Shown: in pieces, positions 16,333 through 25,472 of the stretch
Layout of the letters: the number at the start of each line of letters is the position of its first letter
Position numbering within the stretch: position 1 is the stretch's first letter
Assembly: GCA_020635255.1 (NCBI GenBank)
Contig: JACKAC010000002.1
Coordinates: 496,001 to 560,000, forward strand
Length of the DNA: 64,000 bases
Origin: Ignavibacteriales bacterium
GTDB taxonomy: Bacteria > Bacteroidota > Ignavibacteria > Tepidaquicellales > Tepidaquicellaceae
Reading direction: 5' to 3'
Translations under genes and position numbers: made by a program
The notes under the pieces: model-generated
The model's database searches: none
What the model was told of the DNA's origin: nothing
The model's input: only the letters and a program-made list of their open reading frames with translations

Positions 16333-17754
16333 ATGGAGCGTTGTGATATCTGTTACATAATCTCGCTAGGTTTTTCTGCAAGGATGATACTTCACACAAA
16401 TCTGATCTGTGAGTTAAAGAATGCCGGTTTAAAGAATATTGCGCTGATACTTCCCGGAAAAGATGACGGAGCATTTAGAAAATATGAAGAGACGCTTGGG
16501 ATAAAAGTATATTACGCCGATATAAAAAATACTTTCTGGTCAAATGAGTACCTTAATTTCAGAAAATATCTTTATGAAGACGTAAGGAACAATCCGGCCC
16601 TGATGGCGAAACATATCAAGAGTATCGAAGAATATCACGGATATAATCCATGGAGAAAAGTTAAACCCTACATTTACGCGGGAGTAAACTTCATAATGAC
16701 TAAATTGAAATTTTTGAGAGGAATGTTTGAGTTTTTTGAAGGATTCATATTGAGTAATAAAAAACTAAAAAAACTTATAAAAGAGATAAACCCGCGGATA
16801 GTGGTCTCGACCTACCCGGTAAATTACCTGGAAGGCTCGGGCATCAGGGTTTCACAAAAAGCCGGTATCGCCACGGTAACTCAGCTGTTGAGTTGGGACA
16901 ATATTACATGCAAGGGAAGATTTCCTGCAATACCTGATTATTTTATATCTTGGGGAGATATAATGTCGGAAGAGCTGAAAGAATATTATAATGCTGACAG
17001 CTCCAATATCTTTACTACGGGAGTCCCGCATTTTGATAAGAGCAGGGAGCTTGTCAATCCGGAGAAAAGGAAAAAGTATATTACATCACTTGGTTTAGAT
17101 CCAAAGAAGCCGTATTTATTTTTTGGAATGAGCTCACCGTATTTTTCGCCTAGAGAAATAGATGTTGTCGAGAGACTCTCAGACCTGGTTAGCAGAGATA
17201 TTTTTGGAGAGGATATGCAATTGATAATCAGACCCCATCCCCAAAACGTGCAGGGAGAGATGTCGGATGAATCATGGCTTCCAAGACTGGAAAAGATTAA
17301 AAGTTCAAGAGTTGGTATTGATTATCCGATCATCGAGAAGAGTAACCTGCCGTGGAACATGAATGAGGAAGATCTTGAGAAACTGGCAAACTTGATATCG
17401 GGCTGTACTATTTTATTGAATTCCGGTTCAACGATCTCGATAGAGGGGTTAATACATGAAAAGCCGGTGATACTGACCTTGTTCGATGGAGATGCCAATA
17501 TAAGGGATCATAATTCGGTTAGAAGGTTGAGAAACTATAATCACATGAGAAAGATAATTAATACTAGGGGTCTAAAGGTGGTATATCATTACGAAGAGTT
17601 GAAGAAAGCGATAATTAAGTATCTCGAACACCCTGAGACCAATAAAAAAGAACGGGAGACAGCCCTGGAAAAAGAATGCGGGAAGATTGATGGGAAATCA
17701 ACATACAGGATAGCGATGGCATTTAAACAAATATCGGAAACCGCTGGTTCATGA
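16333..17754 (+). CDS. Putative GT-B-fold transferase (CDP-glycerol transferase-like C-terminus)
   Basis: A 473-residue soluble protein that I do not recognise at family level. The C-terminal half has IIRPHPQN (about residue 298) and NSGSTISIEGLIHEKPVI (about 362), a His-Pro and Ser/Glu arrangement typical of nucleotide-sugar binding in CDP-glycerophosphotransferase-like and capsule GT-B enzymes. The N-terminal half has a Rossmann-like pattern and a weakly hydrophobic stretch near 115-145 that could associate with the membrane. It follows neuA by three bases and overlaps wzm by four, so a CMP-nonulosonate transferase is an attractive but unproven role. Confidence 0.6.
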   Translation: MERCDICYIISLGFSARMILHTNLICELKNAGLKNIALILPGKDDGAFRKYEETLGIKVYYADIKNTFWSNEYLNFRKYLYEDVRNNPALMAKHIKSIEEYHGYNPWRKVKPYIYAGVNFIMTKLKFLRGMFEFFEGFILSNKKLKKLIKEINPRIVVSTYPVNYLEGSGIRVSQKAGIATVTQLLSWDNITCKGRFPAIPDYFISWGDIMSEELKEYYNADSSNIFTTGVPHFDKSRELVNPEKRKKYITSLGLDPKKPYLFFGMSSPYFSPREIDVVERLSDLVSRDIFGEDMQLIIRPHPQNVQGEMSDESWLPRLEKIKSSRVGIDYPIIEKSNLPWNMNEEDLEKLANLISGCTILLNSGSTISIEGLIHEKPVILTLFDGDANIRDHNSVRRLRNYNHMRKIINTRGLKVVYHYEELKKAIIKYLEHPETNKKERETALEKECGKIDGKSTYRIAMAFKQISETAGS

Positions 17755-18575
17755 CGAATGATTACATATTTATAAAAGCGGGTAAAAGCACCGGTAATTA
17801 TTTTAAAGATCTCTGGAGGTACAGGGAGCTTCTGTATTTTCTGAGCTGGAGAGACATACTTGTAAGGTATAAACAAACTGCCATTGGGATTTTATGGAGT
17901 GTCGTAAAGCCGGTTCTGACAATAATTATCTTTTCTATCGTCTTTGGTAAGATCGCCAAGCTCCCGCAGGCAGGTATTCCGTATCCACTGCTTGTTCTCG
18001 CAGGCTTACTGCCGTGGTACTTCTTTTCGAGTTCTCTTTCTGAAAGCAGTCTGAGTCTGATATCGAATTCAAACCTTATAACAAAAGTTTACTTTCCGAG
18101 ATTACTACTCCCGATCAGCTCGATTATTGTCAGCTTCATAGATTTTATTATTTCTTTCGTACTGCTTTTGATGTTGATGGTGTGGTACGATCTTTATCCC
18201 GGATGGGAAATTATATTATTACCGGTGTTCATACTTCTGGCATTTATACCTGCGCTTGGCGCGGGATTATGGTTCTCGGCATTTAATGTGCGCTTCAGGG
18301 ATTTCCGTTACATTGTGCCCTTCATATTGCAACTGGGTTTACTTATCTCGCCGGTTGGTTTCAGCAGCAGCTTGATGCCCGATGAATGGCGGATACTGTA
18401 TTCCCTTAATCCACTGGTAGGTGCGATAGACGGGTTCAGATGGACATTGCTGGGAGAGAAATTCGACATATACCTGCCGGGATTCATTATTTCGGTGGGC
18501 ATATCGGTATTATTACTGATAACGGGATTGATGTATTTTAGAAAAACAGAAAAGGTCTTTGCGGATATAATTTAG
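17751..18575 (+). CDS. wzm: ABC-2 polysaccharide exporter permease (Wzm), first copy
   Basis: A 274-residue inner-membrane permease with the ABC-2 layout: an N-terminal amphipathic region (WRDILVRYKQTAIGILWS) and six hydrophobic segments from about residue 50 to 262, ending in the typical YFRKTEKVFADII tail. With Wzt it moves lipid-linked polysaccharide across the inner membrane. Its stop shares one base with the Wzt start, the normal gene order. A second, clearly related pair occurs at 27369-29537. ATG overlaps the upstream stop (ATGA). Confidence 0.9.
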   Translation: MTNDYIFIKAGKSTGNYFKDLWRYRELLYFLSWRDILVRYKQTAIGILWSVVKPVLTIIIFSIVFGKIAKLPQAGIPYPLLVLAGLLPWYFFSSSLSESSLSLISNSNLITKVYFPRLLLPISSIIVSFIDFIISFVLLLMLMVWYDLYPGWEIILLPVFILLAFIPALGAGLWFSAFNVRFRDFRYIVPFILQLGLLISPVGFSSSLMPDEWRILYSLNPLVGAIDGFRWTLLGEKFDIYLPGFIISVGISVLLLITGLMYFRKTEKVFADII

Positions 18576-19843
18576 TGAGCGAGAAGATTATCGACATACA
18601 GAACCTTGGAAAGAGTTACTTGATCTCTCACAAGGCGCAAGCGCGGGGAAGCTACATCGCGCTGAGGGACGTGATATCGGAATCTGTATCGAGCGCGGGC
18701 AAGAAGATATTTAAGGGCGATAACGGCGCGTTTCCCGGGAGGGAAGAGTTCTGGGCGCTGAAGGATGTTACGTTTAGCGTGGAACGGGGTGAGCGGATTG
18801 GAATAATCGGTAGGAACGGTTCGGGTAAGACCACACTTTTGAAACTGCTAAGCAGGATCACGGAGCCGACCACCGGAACGATAGAGCTGAGAGGAAGGAC
18901 GGCGAGCCTGCTTGAAATAGGGACGGGCTTTCACCCAGAACTGACCGGCCGTGAAAATATATATCTGAACGGCGCGATACTTGGGATGACTAGGAAGGAG
19001 ATTAATAGGAAGTTCGACGAGATAGTAGCGTTTTCTGAGGTGGAGAAATTTCTCGATACCCCAGTTAAGCGGTACTCTTCGGGGATGTATTTGCGGCTGG
19101 CGTTTTCGGTGGCGGCGCATCTGGACACGGATATAATGCTGATAGACGAGGTGCTGGCAGTGGGTGACGCAGCGTTTCAGAGGAAGTGCCTAGGCAAGAT
19201 GGAGGAGGAGGCAGGGACATCGCGCACGGTGTTGTTCGTGAGTCATAACATGACGGCGGTGAAGCAGATATGCGATAAGGTGATATGGGTGGATAAGGGC
19301 AGGATAGCCGACATAGGTGAACCAGGTAAGGTGATCAATAATTATCTGGCGTCGGCGGAGGTATCGGTATTTGAGAGGAGGTGGGAGGAAGCGGATGCGC
19401 CGGGGAACGATGCGGTGAAGATAATTTCGGTGAGGGTGAAGCCGGACAGCGCGGATGAGTCAGTGATAACAACGGACGATCCGGCGGAGATAGAGTTTGT
19501 TTTCAGGAATAATCTTGACGAGGGGGAGATAAATCTAAGCTTTATTTTATGGACGCTGTCGGGCGAGTGTGTATTTAATACGGCGTCGGAGGTGAAGCAT
19601 ATAGGCAAGGGTGTGTATAAAGGCATTTGCCGTATTCCGGCAAACCTGCTCAACAGCAATGTTTATTCGATCGAGATAATGGTGATAAAGGACAGGTCAT
19701 ACGCGGTTTACAAGCAGAAAGATATATTGAGCTTTGAGGTGCTGGACGGTGAACGTGTCGAAGGGTGGTACGGTAAATGGGTCGGGGCAGTGCGACCGAA
19801 GTTGGATTTTAGTCTCGGGGAAGTGGACAATAATTTTAAATAA
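18575..19843 (+). CDS. wzt: ABC polysaccharide exporter ATPase (Wzt) with C-terminal glycan-binding domain, first copy
   Basis: A 422-residue protein. The ATPase half has Walker A GRNGSGKTT (Lys85), the Wzt-specific LEIGTGFHPELTGRENIYLN, signature RYSSGM and Walker B MLIDEVLAVGD. After about residue 265 comes a beta-rich Wzt-C domain, which in the family recognises the non-reducing end of the polymer before export. GTG start, overlapping wzm by one base. The DNA is visibly richer in G and C than the genes around it, including the second Wzt at 28227, suggesting a different origin for this pair or part of it. Confidence 0.9.
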   Translation: MSEKIIDIQNLGKSYLISHKAQARGSYIALRDVISESVSSAGKKIFKGDNGAFPGREEFWALKDVTFSVERGERIGIIGRNGSGKTTLLKLLSRITEPTTGTIELRGRTASLLEIGTGFHPELTGRENIYLNGAILGMTRKEINRKFDEIVAFSEVEKFLDTPVKRYSSGMYLRLAFSVAAHLDTDIMLIDEVLAVGDAAFQRKCLGKMEEEAGTSRTVLFVSHNMTAVKQICDKVIWVDKGRIADIGEPGKVINNYLASAEVSVFERRWEEADAPGNDAVKIISVRVKPDSADESVITTDDPAEIEFVFRNNLDEGEINLSFILWTLSGECVFNTASEVKHIGKGVYKGICRIPANLLNSNVYSIEIMVIKDRSYAVYKQKDILSFEVLDGERVEGWYGKWVGAVRPKLDFSLGEVDNNFK

Positions 19844-19859
19844 TATTTATCAATAGGAA

Positions 19860-21086
19860 ATGGAATTAGCTATTTTTGGGGGGAAGCCGAGATTTGAAAA
19901 GCAGATGCATGTCGGCAGGCCCAACGTAGGCAACCGGGAGAAACTTCTTGAAAGAATAAATAACATTCTGGATTCGGGCTGGCTGACAAATCACGGACCA
20001 ATGGTTTCAGAATTTGAGAAGAGGCTGTCCGACTACCTTAAGGTTAAAAATTGCATAACTGTAAGCAACGGTACGATAGCACTGGAAGTGGCGATAAGGG
20101 CTCTAGAATTAAAGGGAGAAGTCATTGTTCCGTCGTTCACCTTTGTTGCCACAGCGCATGCACTTCAATGGCAGGAAATCACACCTGTATTTGTTGATAT
20201 AGACGCGCATACTTTTAACATTCAGCCTGACCTGATAGAAGATATGATAACTCCCAGAACAACAGGTATAATAGGGGTTCATACATGGGGGCGTCCCTGC
20301 AATACAGAGGCTATCGAAGAAATTGCCAAAAAAAGAAATTTAAAAGTAATATATGATGCTTCCCATGCATTTTCGGTCAGCAGGAATGGCACGATGATCG
20401 GAAATTTCGGTGAAGCTGAAACATTCAGCTTTCACGCGACAAAGTTTATGAACACATTTGAGGGAGGCGCAATAGCTACGAACAACGATGAGCTTGCGAA
20501 AAAGATCAAACTAATGACCAACTTTGGATTTGCCGGACATGATAATGTTATTTACATTGGGACTAACGGTAAGATGTCGGAAGTATGCGCGGCAATGGGA
20601 CTTACATCATTGGATAACATAGGCGACTTTATTGCTAATAATAAGAAGAACTACGAGCTTTACAGAAGTGAACTAAAAGATTTGAAGGGTATTACTCTCC
20701 AGGAATATGATGAGAGTGAGGGGTGTAACTATCAATACATAATCATTGAAGTAGATGAAACGGCTCTGGGTATCTCCAGAGATGAGGTAGTGTCGATACT
20801 TCATGCCGAGAACGTACTTGCCAGGAGATATTTTTATCCGGGGTGTCATAAAATGGAGCCATACAGGTCATACTACCCACACGCAGGATATCTTTTGCCG
20901 GTGACGGAAGCCAAATCGAAAAAAGTCGTTAGCTTACCAACGGGAGTATCGGTAACTTCAGATGATATAAAAACAATTTGTGAAGTTATAAGGCATGTTA
21001 TATCAAATAAAGATGAGATCGCTGTTAAACTTAAGGAGCTTGGTGAAGAGCAAAAAAGATTTAAAGTCCCATTTGCCGATAAATGA
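19860..21086 (+). CDS. DegT/DnrJ/EryC1-family sugar aminotransferase
   Basis: A 408-residue PLP enzyme. Lys195 in FHATKFMNTFEGG is the expected cofactor lysine, and YDASHAFSV (about 165) holds the Asp facing the pyridine ring. The EGGAIATN wording is typical of enzymes forming 4-amino or 3-amino-dideoxy sugars (FdtB/VioA/RfbH-like groups). It starts a block with a WbqC-like protein, a second PLP-fold protein and a GNAT enzyme, a combination common in amino-sugar synthesis. The nucleotide sugar is not clear because the matching 4,6-dehydratase beside it is absent; PglF at 57914 or Gmd at 5644 could supply the keto sugar. Confidence 0.85.
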   Translation: MELAIFGGKPRFEKQMHVGRPNVGNREKLLERINNILDSGWLTNHGPMVSEFEKRLSDYLKVKNCITVSNGTIALEVAIRALELKGEVIVPSFTFVATAHALQWQEITPVFVDIDAHTFNIQPDLIEDMITPRTTGIIGVHTWGRPCNTEAIEEIAKKRNLKVIYDASHAFSVSRNGTMIGNFGEAETFSFHATKFMNTFEGGAIATNNDELAKKIKLMTNFGFAGHDNVIYIGTNGKMSEVCAAMGLTSLDNIGDFIANNKKNYELYRSELKDLKGITLQEYDESEGCNYQYIIIEVDETALGISRDEVVSILHAENVLARRYFYPGCHKMEPYRSYYPHAGYLLPVTEAKSKKVVSLPTGVSVTSDDIKTICEVIRHVISNKDEIAVKLKELGEEQKRFKVPFADK

Positions 21087-21099
21087 ACATTGAGATAAG

Positions 21100-21804
21100 A
21101 TGAAGCTCGCAATTATGCAGCCATATTTATTCCCGTACCTGGCTTATTTTCAGCTTGTCAATACTGTGGATAAATTCGTTAATTATGATGACGTATCATT
21201 TATCAAAAAGGGATGGATAAACAGAAATAATGTCCTTTCTCATGGGAAACCGTTTCTATTTTCGATTCCTGTAAGCGACATCAGCTCATTCAGGCCAATT
21301 AACAAGACAATGACTAACGAGAGATTATATGCTGTCTGGAAAAAGAAATTCTTCAAAACTTTAAATCTGAATTACAATAAGGCGCCATATTATTCAAAAT
21401 GCATTGCCATACTCGAAGCGGTTTTTTCGGAGGAAAGTGAATATATTTCGCATATAGCTTTCCAAAGTATTAAGGAAACCTGCCGGTATCTGGACATTGA
21501 AACAGATATGATAGAGTCTTCAGCAAAATATGAAAACAGCGAATTGAAGGGTACAGAAAGAGTTTTGGATATTTGTTACAAGGAGGGTGCATCAGATTAT
21601 ATAAATCCGATCGGTGGAGAGGTTTTATATAATAAGGGGACTTTCTTAAAACATAATATTAACCTCTATTTTCTGAAGTCAAAGCCTATAGAGTATAATC
21701 AATTAAACAAAACATTTGTTCCCGACCTTTCTATAATAGATGTTATGATGTATAATCCCAAGGAAAAGATCAAAGAATTATTAAATGAGTTTGAATTAGT
21801 ATGA
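21100..21804 (+). CDS. WbqC-like family protein
   Basis: A 234-residue protein whose start (MKLAIMQPYLFPYLAYFQL) and following NYDDVSFIKKGWINRN are hallmarks of the WbqC family (PF08889). Members are found across O-antigen and capsule clusters, usually close to aminotransferases and acetyltransferases; their biochemical role has not been established to my knowledge. It ends in ATGA with the next gene, so the two are coupled. No membrane segment or signal peptide is visible. Confidence 0.88.
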   Translation: MKLAIMQPYLFPYLAYFQLVNTVDKFVNYDDVSFIKKGWINRNNVLSHGKPFLFSIPVSDISSFRPINKTMTNERLYAVWKKKFFKTLNLNYNKAPYYSKCIAILEAVFSEESEYISHIAFQSIKETCRYLDIETDMIESSAKYENSELKGTERVLDICYKEGASDYINPIGGEVLYNKGTFLKHNINLYFLKSKPIEYNQLNKTFVPDLSIIDVMMYNPKEKIKELLNEFELV

Positions 21805-22757
21805 GAGAGATTGGAGGTTTTATAGGATTTGAAGTAACGAAGGGAAATAACTCTTATCATGGAAACAGCGCATTATGTTTGAATACGGGTCGTGCATGTC
21901 TGAACCTAATAATAAAAAACAGTAATGTAAATAAACTATACGCTCCGTTTTATTGTTGTGATTCGGTGCTTTCTCCTATCGAAGAGAATCAAATTCCTTA
22001 CGAGTTTTACGGACTAAATGACAGGCTGGAAATAGCAGACGATATAACATTAGACGATGAAAGTATGATCATTTATGTTAATTATTTCGGTTTGATGAAC
22101 TCTTATATTGGGGGATTACACAGCAAATACGGCGATAAGCTTATACTTGATAATACACAGGCCTTTTTTGAGATGGATAAGAACGGAATAAACTCATTTA
22201 ATTCAGCGAGAAAGTTTTTCGGGGTGCCAGATGGAGCATATTTATACCATACTTTTCCGGCTGTGAATGATCTCGAAGTAAACAAAGGAATTTCCACTGA
22301 TTATTTAATTAACCGGATGATCGGAAATACAGAAACTGCATACAGGCAATATAGGGAATACGAAGACAGCCTAACGAACGAAATCAAACTCATATCAGAG
22401 CTTTCCGATACAATTTTGAGCAATGTTGATTATGATAACACAGCAATGAAAAGGAGAGAGAACTACGAACTGTATCAAAACCTCCTTGGAGGAATCAACT
22501 ATTTCCAGGCAGAGTGGGATAACAAAGCAGTTCCTTACTGTTATCCTTTTTTGACACCTGAAAAAATAGATAAATCTGTTTTTCACAGACAGGGAATATT
22601 CATTCCAACTTTCTGGGAGGAAGTAACAAGCAGGGATGGCGAGGGATTCGAATTTGAGAAAAACTTCTCTCAATGTTTGATCCCTCTTCCTTTGGACCAG
22701 CGTTACGGCGCGGATGATATTCAATATGTATCAAGAAAACTGAAAGAGGTATTATGA
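21801..22757 (+). CDS. Divergent DegT/PLP-fold protein
   Basis: A 318-residue protein with the reduced outline of a fold-type I PLP enzyme: LNTGRACLN near residue 30 (where DegT enzymes have the sugar/phosphate loop), LDNTQAF (about 114) at the place of the ring-nitrogen Asp, and SARKFFGVPDGAYL with Lys138 where the cofactor lysine sits. It is about 70 residues shorter than ordinary DegT aminotransferases and otherwise poorly conserved. Linked by four-base overlaps to the WbqC-like gene before and GNAT gene after, so it probably works on the same amino sugar. Whether it is catalytic is not known. Confidence 0.65.
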   Translation: MREIGGFIGFEVTKGNNSYHGNSALCLNTGRACLNLIIKNSNVNKLYAPFYCCDSVLSPIEENQIPYEFYGLNDRLEIADDITLDDESMIIYVNYFGLMNSYIGGLHSKYGDKLILDNTQAFFEMDKNGINSFNSARKFFGVPDGAYLYHTFPAVNDLEVNKGISTDYLINRMIGNTETAYRQYREYEDSLTNEIKLISELSDTILSNVDYDNTAMKRRENYELYQNLLGGINYFQAEWDNKAVPYCYPFLTPEKIDKSVFHRQGIFIPTFWEEVTSRDGEGFEFEKNFSQCLIPLPLDQRYGADDIQYVSRKLKEVL

Positions 22758-23308
22758 AAATAAAATTACGTGAAATCCGAAAAGAAGATATAAGCAGAAT
22801 AAATTTATGGAGAAATGATAAAGATCTGGTAGATTATTTGGGAGCTAATTATTCATTTACATCAGAACCTGTAGATAGTGCATGGTATGAAAATTATTTG
22901 AAGAATAGAGATAAAGCTGTCCGCCTTGCAATTGAAGACTCAGAAGCAAACAGACACATTGGGAATGTGTACCTTACAGGTATTCATAATATTAACAGAA
23001 GCGCTGAATTTTCAATCTTCATAGGAGAAAAAGATTACTGGTCACAGGCAATCGGCGAGGATGTAGCCCGTAAGATAGTCGAACATGGATTTAATGATCT
23101 GAATTTAAATAGGATTTACCTTTATGTGCTCGCAAATAATGAAAGAGCAATTAAGCTTTATAAAAAGCTAAATTTCAAAGAAGAGGGTATCTTGAGAGAA
23201 GCGGTATATAAGAACGGGGAATTTATGGATTTTGTACTTATGTCAGTTTTAAAAAAGGATTGGAATACGGATTCAAACAGCAGGCATGAAACTACCTTAG
23301 AGAGATGA
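22754..23308 (+). CDS. GNAT-family N-acetyltransferase (RimJ/PseH-like)
   Basis: A 184-residue GNAT enzyme with a RimJ/RimL-like core: LREIRKEDISRINLWRND at the start, FSIFIGEKDYWSQAIGED (about 82-99) corresponding to the acetyl-CoA binding loop, and LNRIYLYVLANNERAIKLY (about 116) followed by GFxxEG-like NFKEEGILRE. PseH and FdtC-like sugar N-acetyltransferases belong to the same group. Its position after an aminotransferase suggests it acylates the new amino group. It overlaps both neighbours by four bases. Confidence 0.83.
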   Translation: MKIKLREIRKEDISRINLWRNDKDLVDYLGANYSFTSEPVDSAWYENYLKNRDKAVRLAIEDSEANRHIGNVYLTGIHNINRSAEFSIFIGEKDYWSQAIGEDVARKIVEHGFNDLNLNRIYLYVLANNERAIKLYKKLNFKEEGILREAVYKNGEFMDFVLMSVLKKDWNTDSNSRHETTLER

Positions 23309-24177
23309 AGCTTTTAGGATACGTATTTACAAAGAATGATGAAAAGGTGATCGGTAAATGTTTGGAGAGGTTATCGGAATCGTGCGACGGTATTATAGTT
23401 GTCGAGGACGGTTCAACTGACGGTACCTATGATATAGTAAGATCCTTTCCTAAAGTAATCAAAATATTCAGAAATCCTCCGTATGAAGAATGGAAAACAT
23501 TCCGGGATTTAAAGAAAATTTTAAAAGTGGTAACGGATATTAACCCGGAATGGATAATTGGAGTTGATTCGGATGACGTACTAGACAAGAGATTTGCAGA
23601 GCAGCGTGATAAATTATTGGATAACAAAGAGGTGGGGCGGTATCATTTTAGAGAAATCACATTATGGGGTGATAATAAGAGATACAGAGTCGATAAACCG
23701 GAATGGTACGGAAGGACCAGGGATAGAACTCCTTTTTTGATAAGATGGGGACCCAATGTAAAATATTTCGAGAGGCACTTTCTTTTCCCGATGAATTTTA
23801 TAAGGTGGCTCAGGAAAAGAGGGTTTGTGGGAATAATTAAGAGACAACTTAAATACGGTACTTTTAGCAAGAAACGCAATAGATTGGAGAAATTCCTTTC
23901 AGAAGTTTTTTGGCCGTCGGATTACATGGATTATACTAATGTGCAGTTTATAGGATATGAGGGGAAGGAAGTTGAAATTCCGCTTGTAAGGCTTCATTAC
24001 CATTTTGCAGATATGAGCTATGCGTGGAAGAAACATCTTACTTATGCGTTATTAAGCGCAACAATACAACACAGAACTCCGGGAGAAATCCCTAATTTAG
24101 TAAGTTGGGCATCCAATAAGCTGGAGGATGAAAATATTAAGCTGGAGGAAGTAGAACCGGAATGGGGAGCTTTGTGA
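23305..24177 (+). CDS. GT2-family glycosyltransferase
   Basis: A 290-residue GT-A enzyme. The nucleotide-binding start includes VEDGSTDGTYDI (about residue 33) and a DxD-like acidic motif in GVDSDDVLD (about 77), both expected for GT2. There are no obvious transmembrane segments, so it acts at the cytoplasmic face of the inner membrane. It belongs to the tightly overlapping block 21801-24806. Donor and acceptor cannot be told from sequence. Confidence 0.82.
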   Translation: MKLLGYVFTKNDEKVIGKCLERLSESCDGIIVVEDGSTDGTYDIVRSFPKVIKIFRNPPYEEWKTFRDLKKILKVVTDINPEWIIGVDSDDVLDKRFAEQRDKLLDNKEVGRYHFREITLWGDNKRYRVDKPEWYGRTRDRTPFLIRWGPNVKYFERHFLFPMNFIRWLRKRGFVGIIKRQLKYGTFSKKRNRLEKFLSEVFWPSDYMDYTNVQFIGYEGKEVEIPLVRLHYHFADMSYAWKKHLTYALLSATIQHRTPGEIPNLVSWASNKLEDENIKLEEVEPEWGAL

Positions 24178-24806
24178 CAGAAGACAATAAGGTATATACA
24201 CTCATTATAAAACATTATGAAGACTGCCTTGAGAAGTTTGGGGATTCTCATTTGGGCGTTGATTGGCCTAATGAAAAAGATGCAGAAACCCGATACAGGG
24301 TAATGGTGGAAGTAATTAGGGATCCCGGGGAGAAAGTTTCATTGCTTGATTTTGGATGCGGAGCTGCCCATTTATATGAGTATATAAGTAATTTTGGGTT
24401 AACAGGCATAGAATATTCGGGGCTCGATATATCCCGGAAATTCATCGAACTGTGCAGGAAAAAGTTTCCTTCTCTGAATTTTCTTGAAGTGGATATTCTA
24501 GAAAATCCAGAAAATGTTCCTGAATTTGATTATATAGTTATGAACGGTGTATTCACAGAGAAAAGGGAACTGAGTTATAATGACATGCTGGATTATTTTA
24601 AGAAGTTGATCAGAGCAGTATTTGAGAAAGCAAAAAAGGGAATTGCATTTAATGTAATGTCGAAGCACGTTGATTGGGAAAGAGAGGATCTTTTTCATCT
24701 GTCCTTTGATGAGCTGGGAAGCTTTTTGAAGGAAGAAATAAGCCGGAATTTTACAATCAGGAATGATTACGGTCTTTACGAATACACAGTTTACATTTAT
24801 AAATAA
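24174..24806 (+). CDS. SAM-dependent methyltransferase
   Basis: A class I methyltransferase of about 210 residues; motif I is LLDFGCGAAHLYEY (about residue 57) with GLDISRKFIELC downstream for the ribose-binding acidic residue. It probably adds a methyl group to a sugar hydroxyl or a chain end. Two starts are possible: ATG 24162, or GTG 24174 within the upstream stop (GTGA). I prefer the latter because four-base overlaps are the rule in this block and GGGGAG lies just before it, but the ATG is not excluded. Confidence 0.78.
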   Translation: MTEDNKVYTLIIKHYEDCLEKFGDSHLGVDWPNEKDAETRYRVMVEVIRDPGEKVSLLDFGCGAAHLYEYISNFGLTGIEYSGLDISRKFIELCRKKFPSLNFLEVDILENPENVPEFDYIVMNGVFTEKRELSYNDMLDYFKKLIRAVFEKAKKGIAFNVMSKHVDWEREDLFHLSFDELGSFLKEEISRNFTIRNDYGLYEYTVYIYK

Positions 24807-25472
24807 ATGGCTAAAGTAATAATATTCGGAGTAAGAGACTTCGCTCAGCTGGCGAAATATTACCTTGAGCATGACTCGGAACATGAGCCGGCAGCATTTT
24901 GTGTAACCGAAAGCTACCTGCCGGAGGAAAGGACGTTCGAGGGGCTTACTGTTGAAGCTTTTGAAACTATAGAGCAAAAGTACCCGGCGTCAGAGTATAG
25001 TTTCTTTGCACCCTTGTCACCAAGAGGAATGAATAGGATGCGAAAAGACGTGTATAGAGCTATAAAGGAAAAGGGGTACGATTGTATTAGTTATATCAGC
25101 TCCAAGGCAACGGTGTTTTCGGATAACGTAGGTGAGAATTGCTTTATACTGGAAGATAACACCATCCAGCCATTTACCAGCATCGGAAACAACGTAGTGA
25201 TGTGGAGCGGAAATCACATCGGACATCACAGCAGGATCGGTGATGACGTGTTTTTTACATCTCATGTGGTTTTGTCGGGTCATTGTGATGTGGGTGAGTC
25301 GTCGTTTTTTGGAGTGAACTCGACGATAAGGGACAGGGTGACAATCGGTGAGGGTACATTGATAGGTATGGGGGCTTGTGTTTTGAAAGATACGGAGCCA
25401 TGGAGCGTGTATGTCGGGAACCCAGCAGTTAAGCATCCAAAACCAAGTTTCGAGATAGGAACGTTTGATTAA
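24807..25472 (+). CDS. NeuD/PglD-like sugar O- or N-acyltransferase
   Basis: A 221-residue protein with an N-terminal Rossmann-like PglD domain (VIIFGVRDFAQLAKYYL) and a left-handed beta-helix (from about residue 95: SSKATVFSDNVGENC, then GNHIGHHSRIGDDVFF) ending in the usual YVGNPAVK. GNHIGHHSRIG contains the His that acts as base in PglD. NeuD members O-acetylate sialic acids; PglD acetylates UDP-4-amino sugars with acetyl-CoA. Both substrates are plausible in this locus. It begins on the base after the methyltransferase stop and overlaps the next gene by eight bases. Confidence 0.83.
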   Translation: MAKVIIFGVRDFAQLAKYYLEHDSEHEPAAFCVTESYLPEERTFEGLTVEAFETIEQKYPASEYSFFAPLSPRGMNRMRKDVYRAIKEKGYDCISYISSKATVFSDNVGENCFILEDNTIQPFTSIGNNVVMWSGNHIGHHSRIGDDVFFTSHVVLSGHCDVGESSFFGVNSTIRDRVTIGEGTLIGMGACVLKDTEPWSVYVGNPAVKHPKPSFEIGTFD

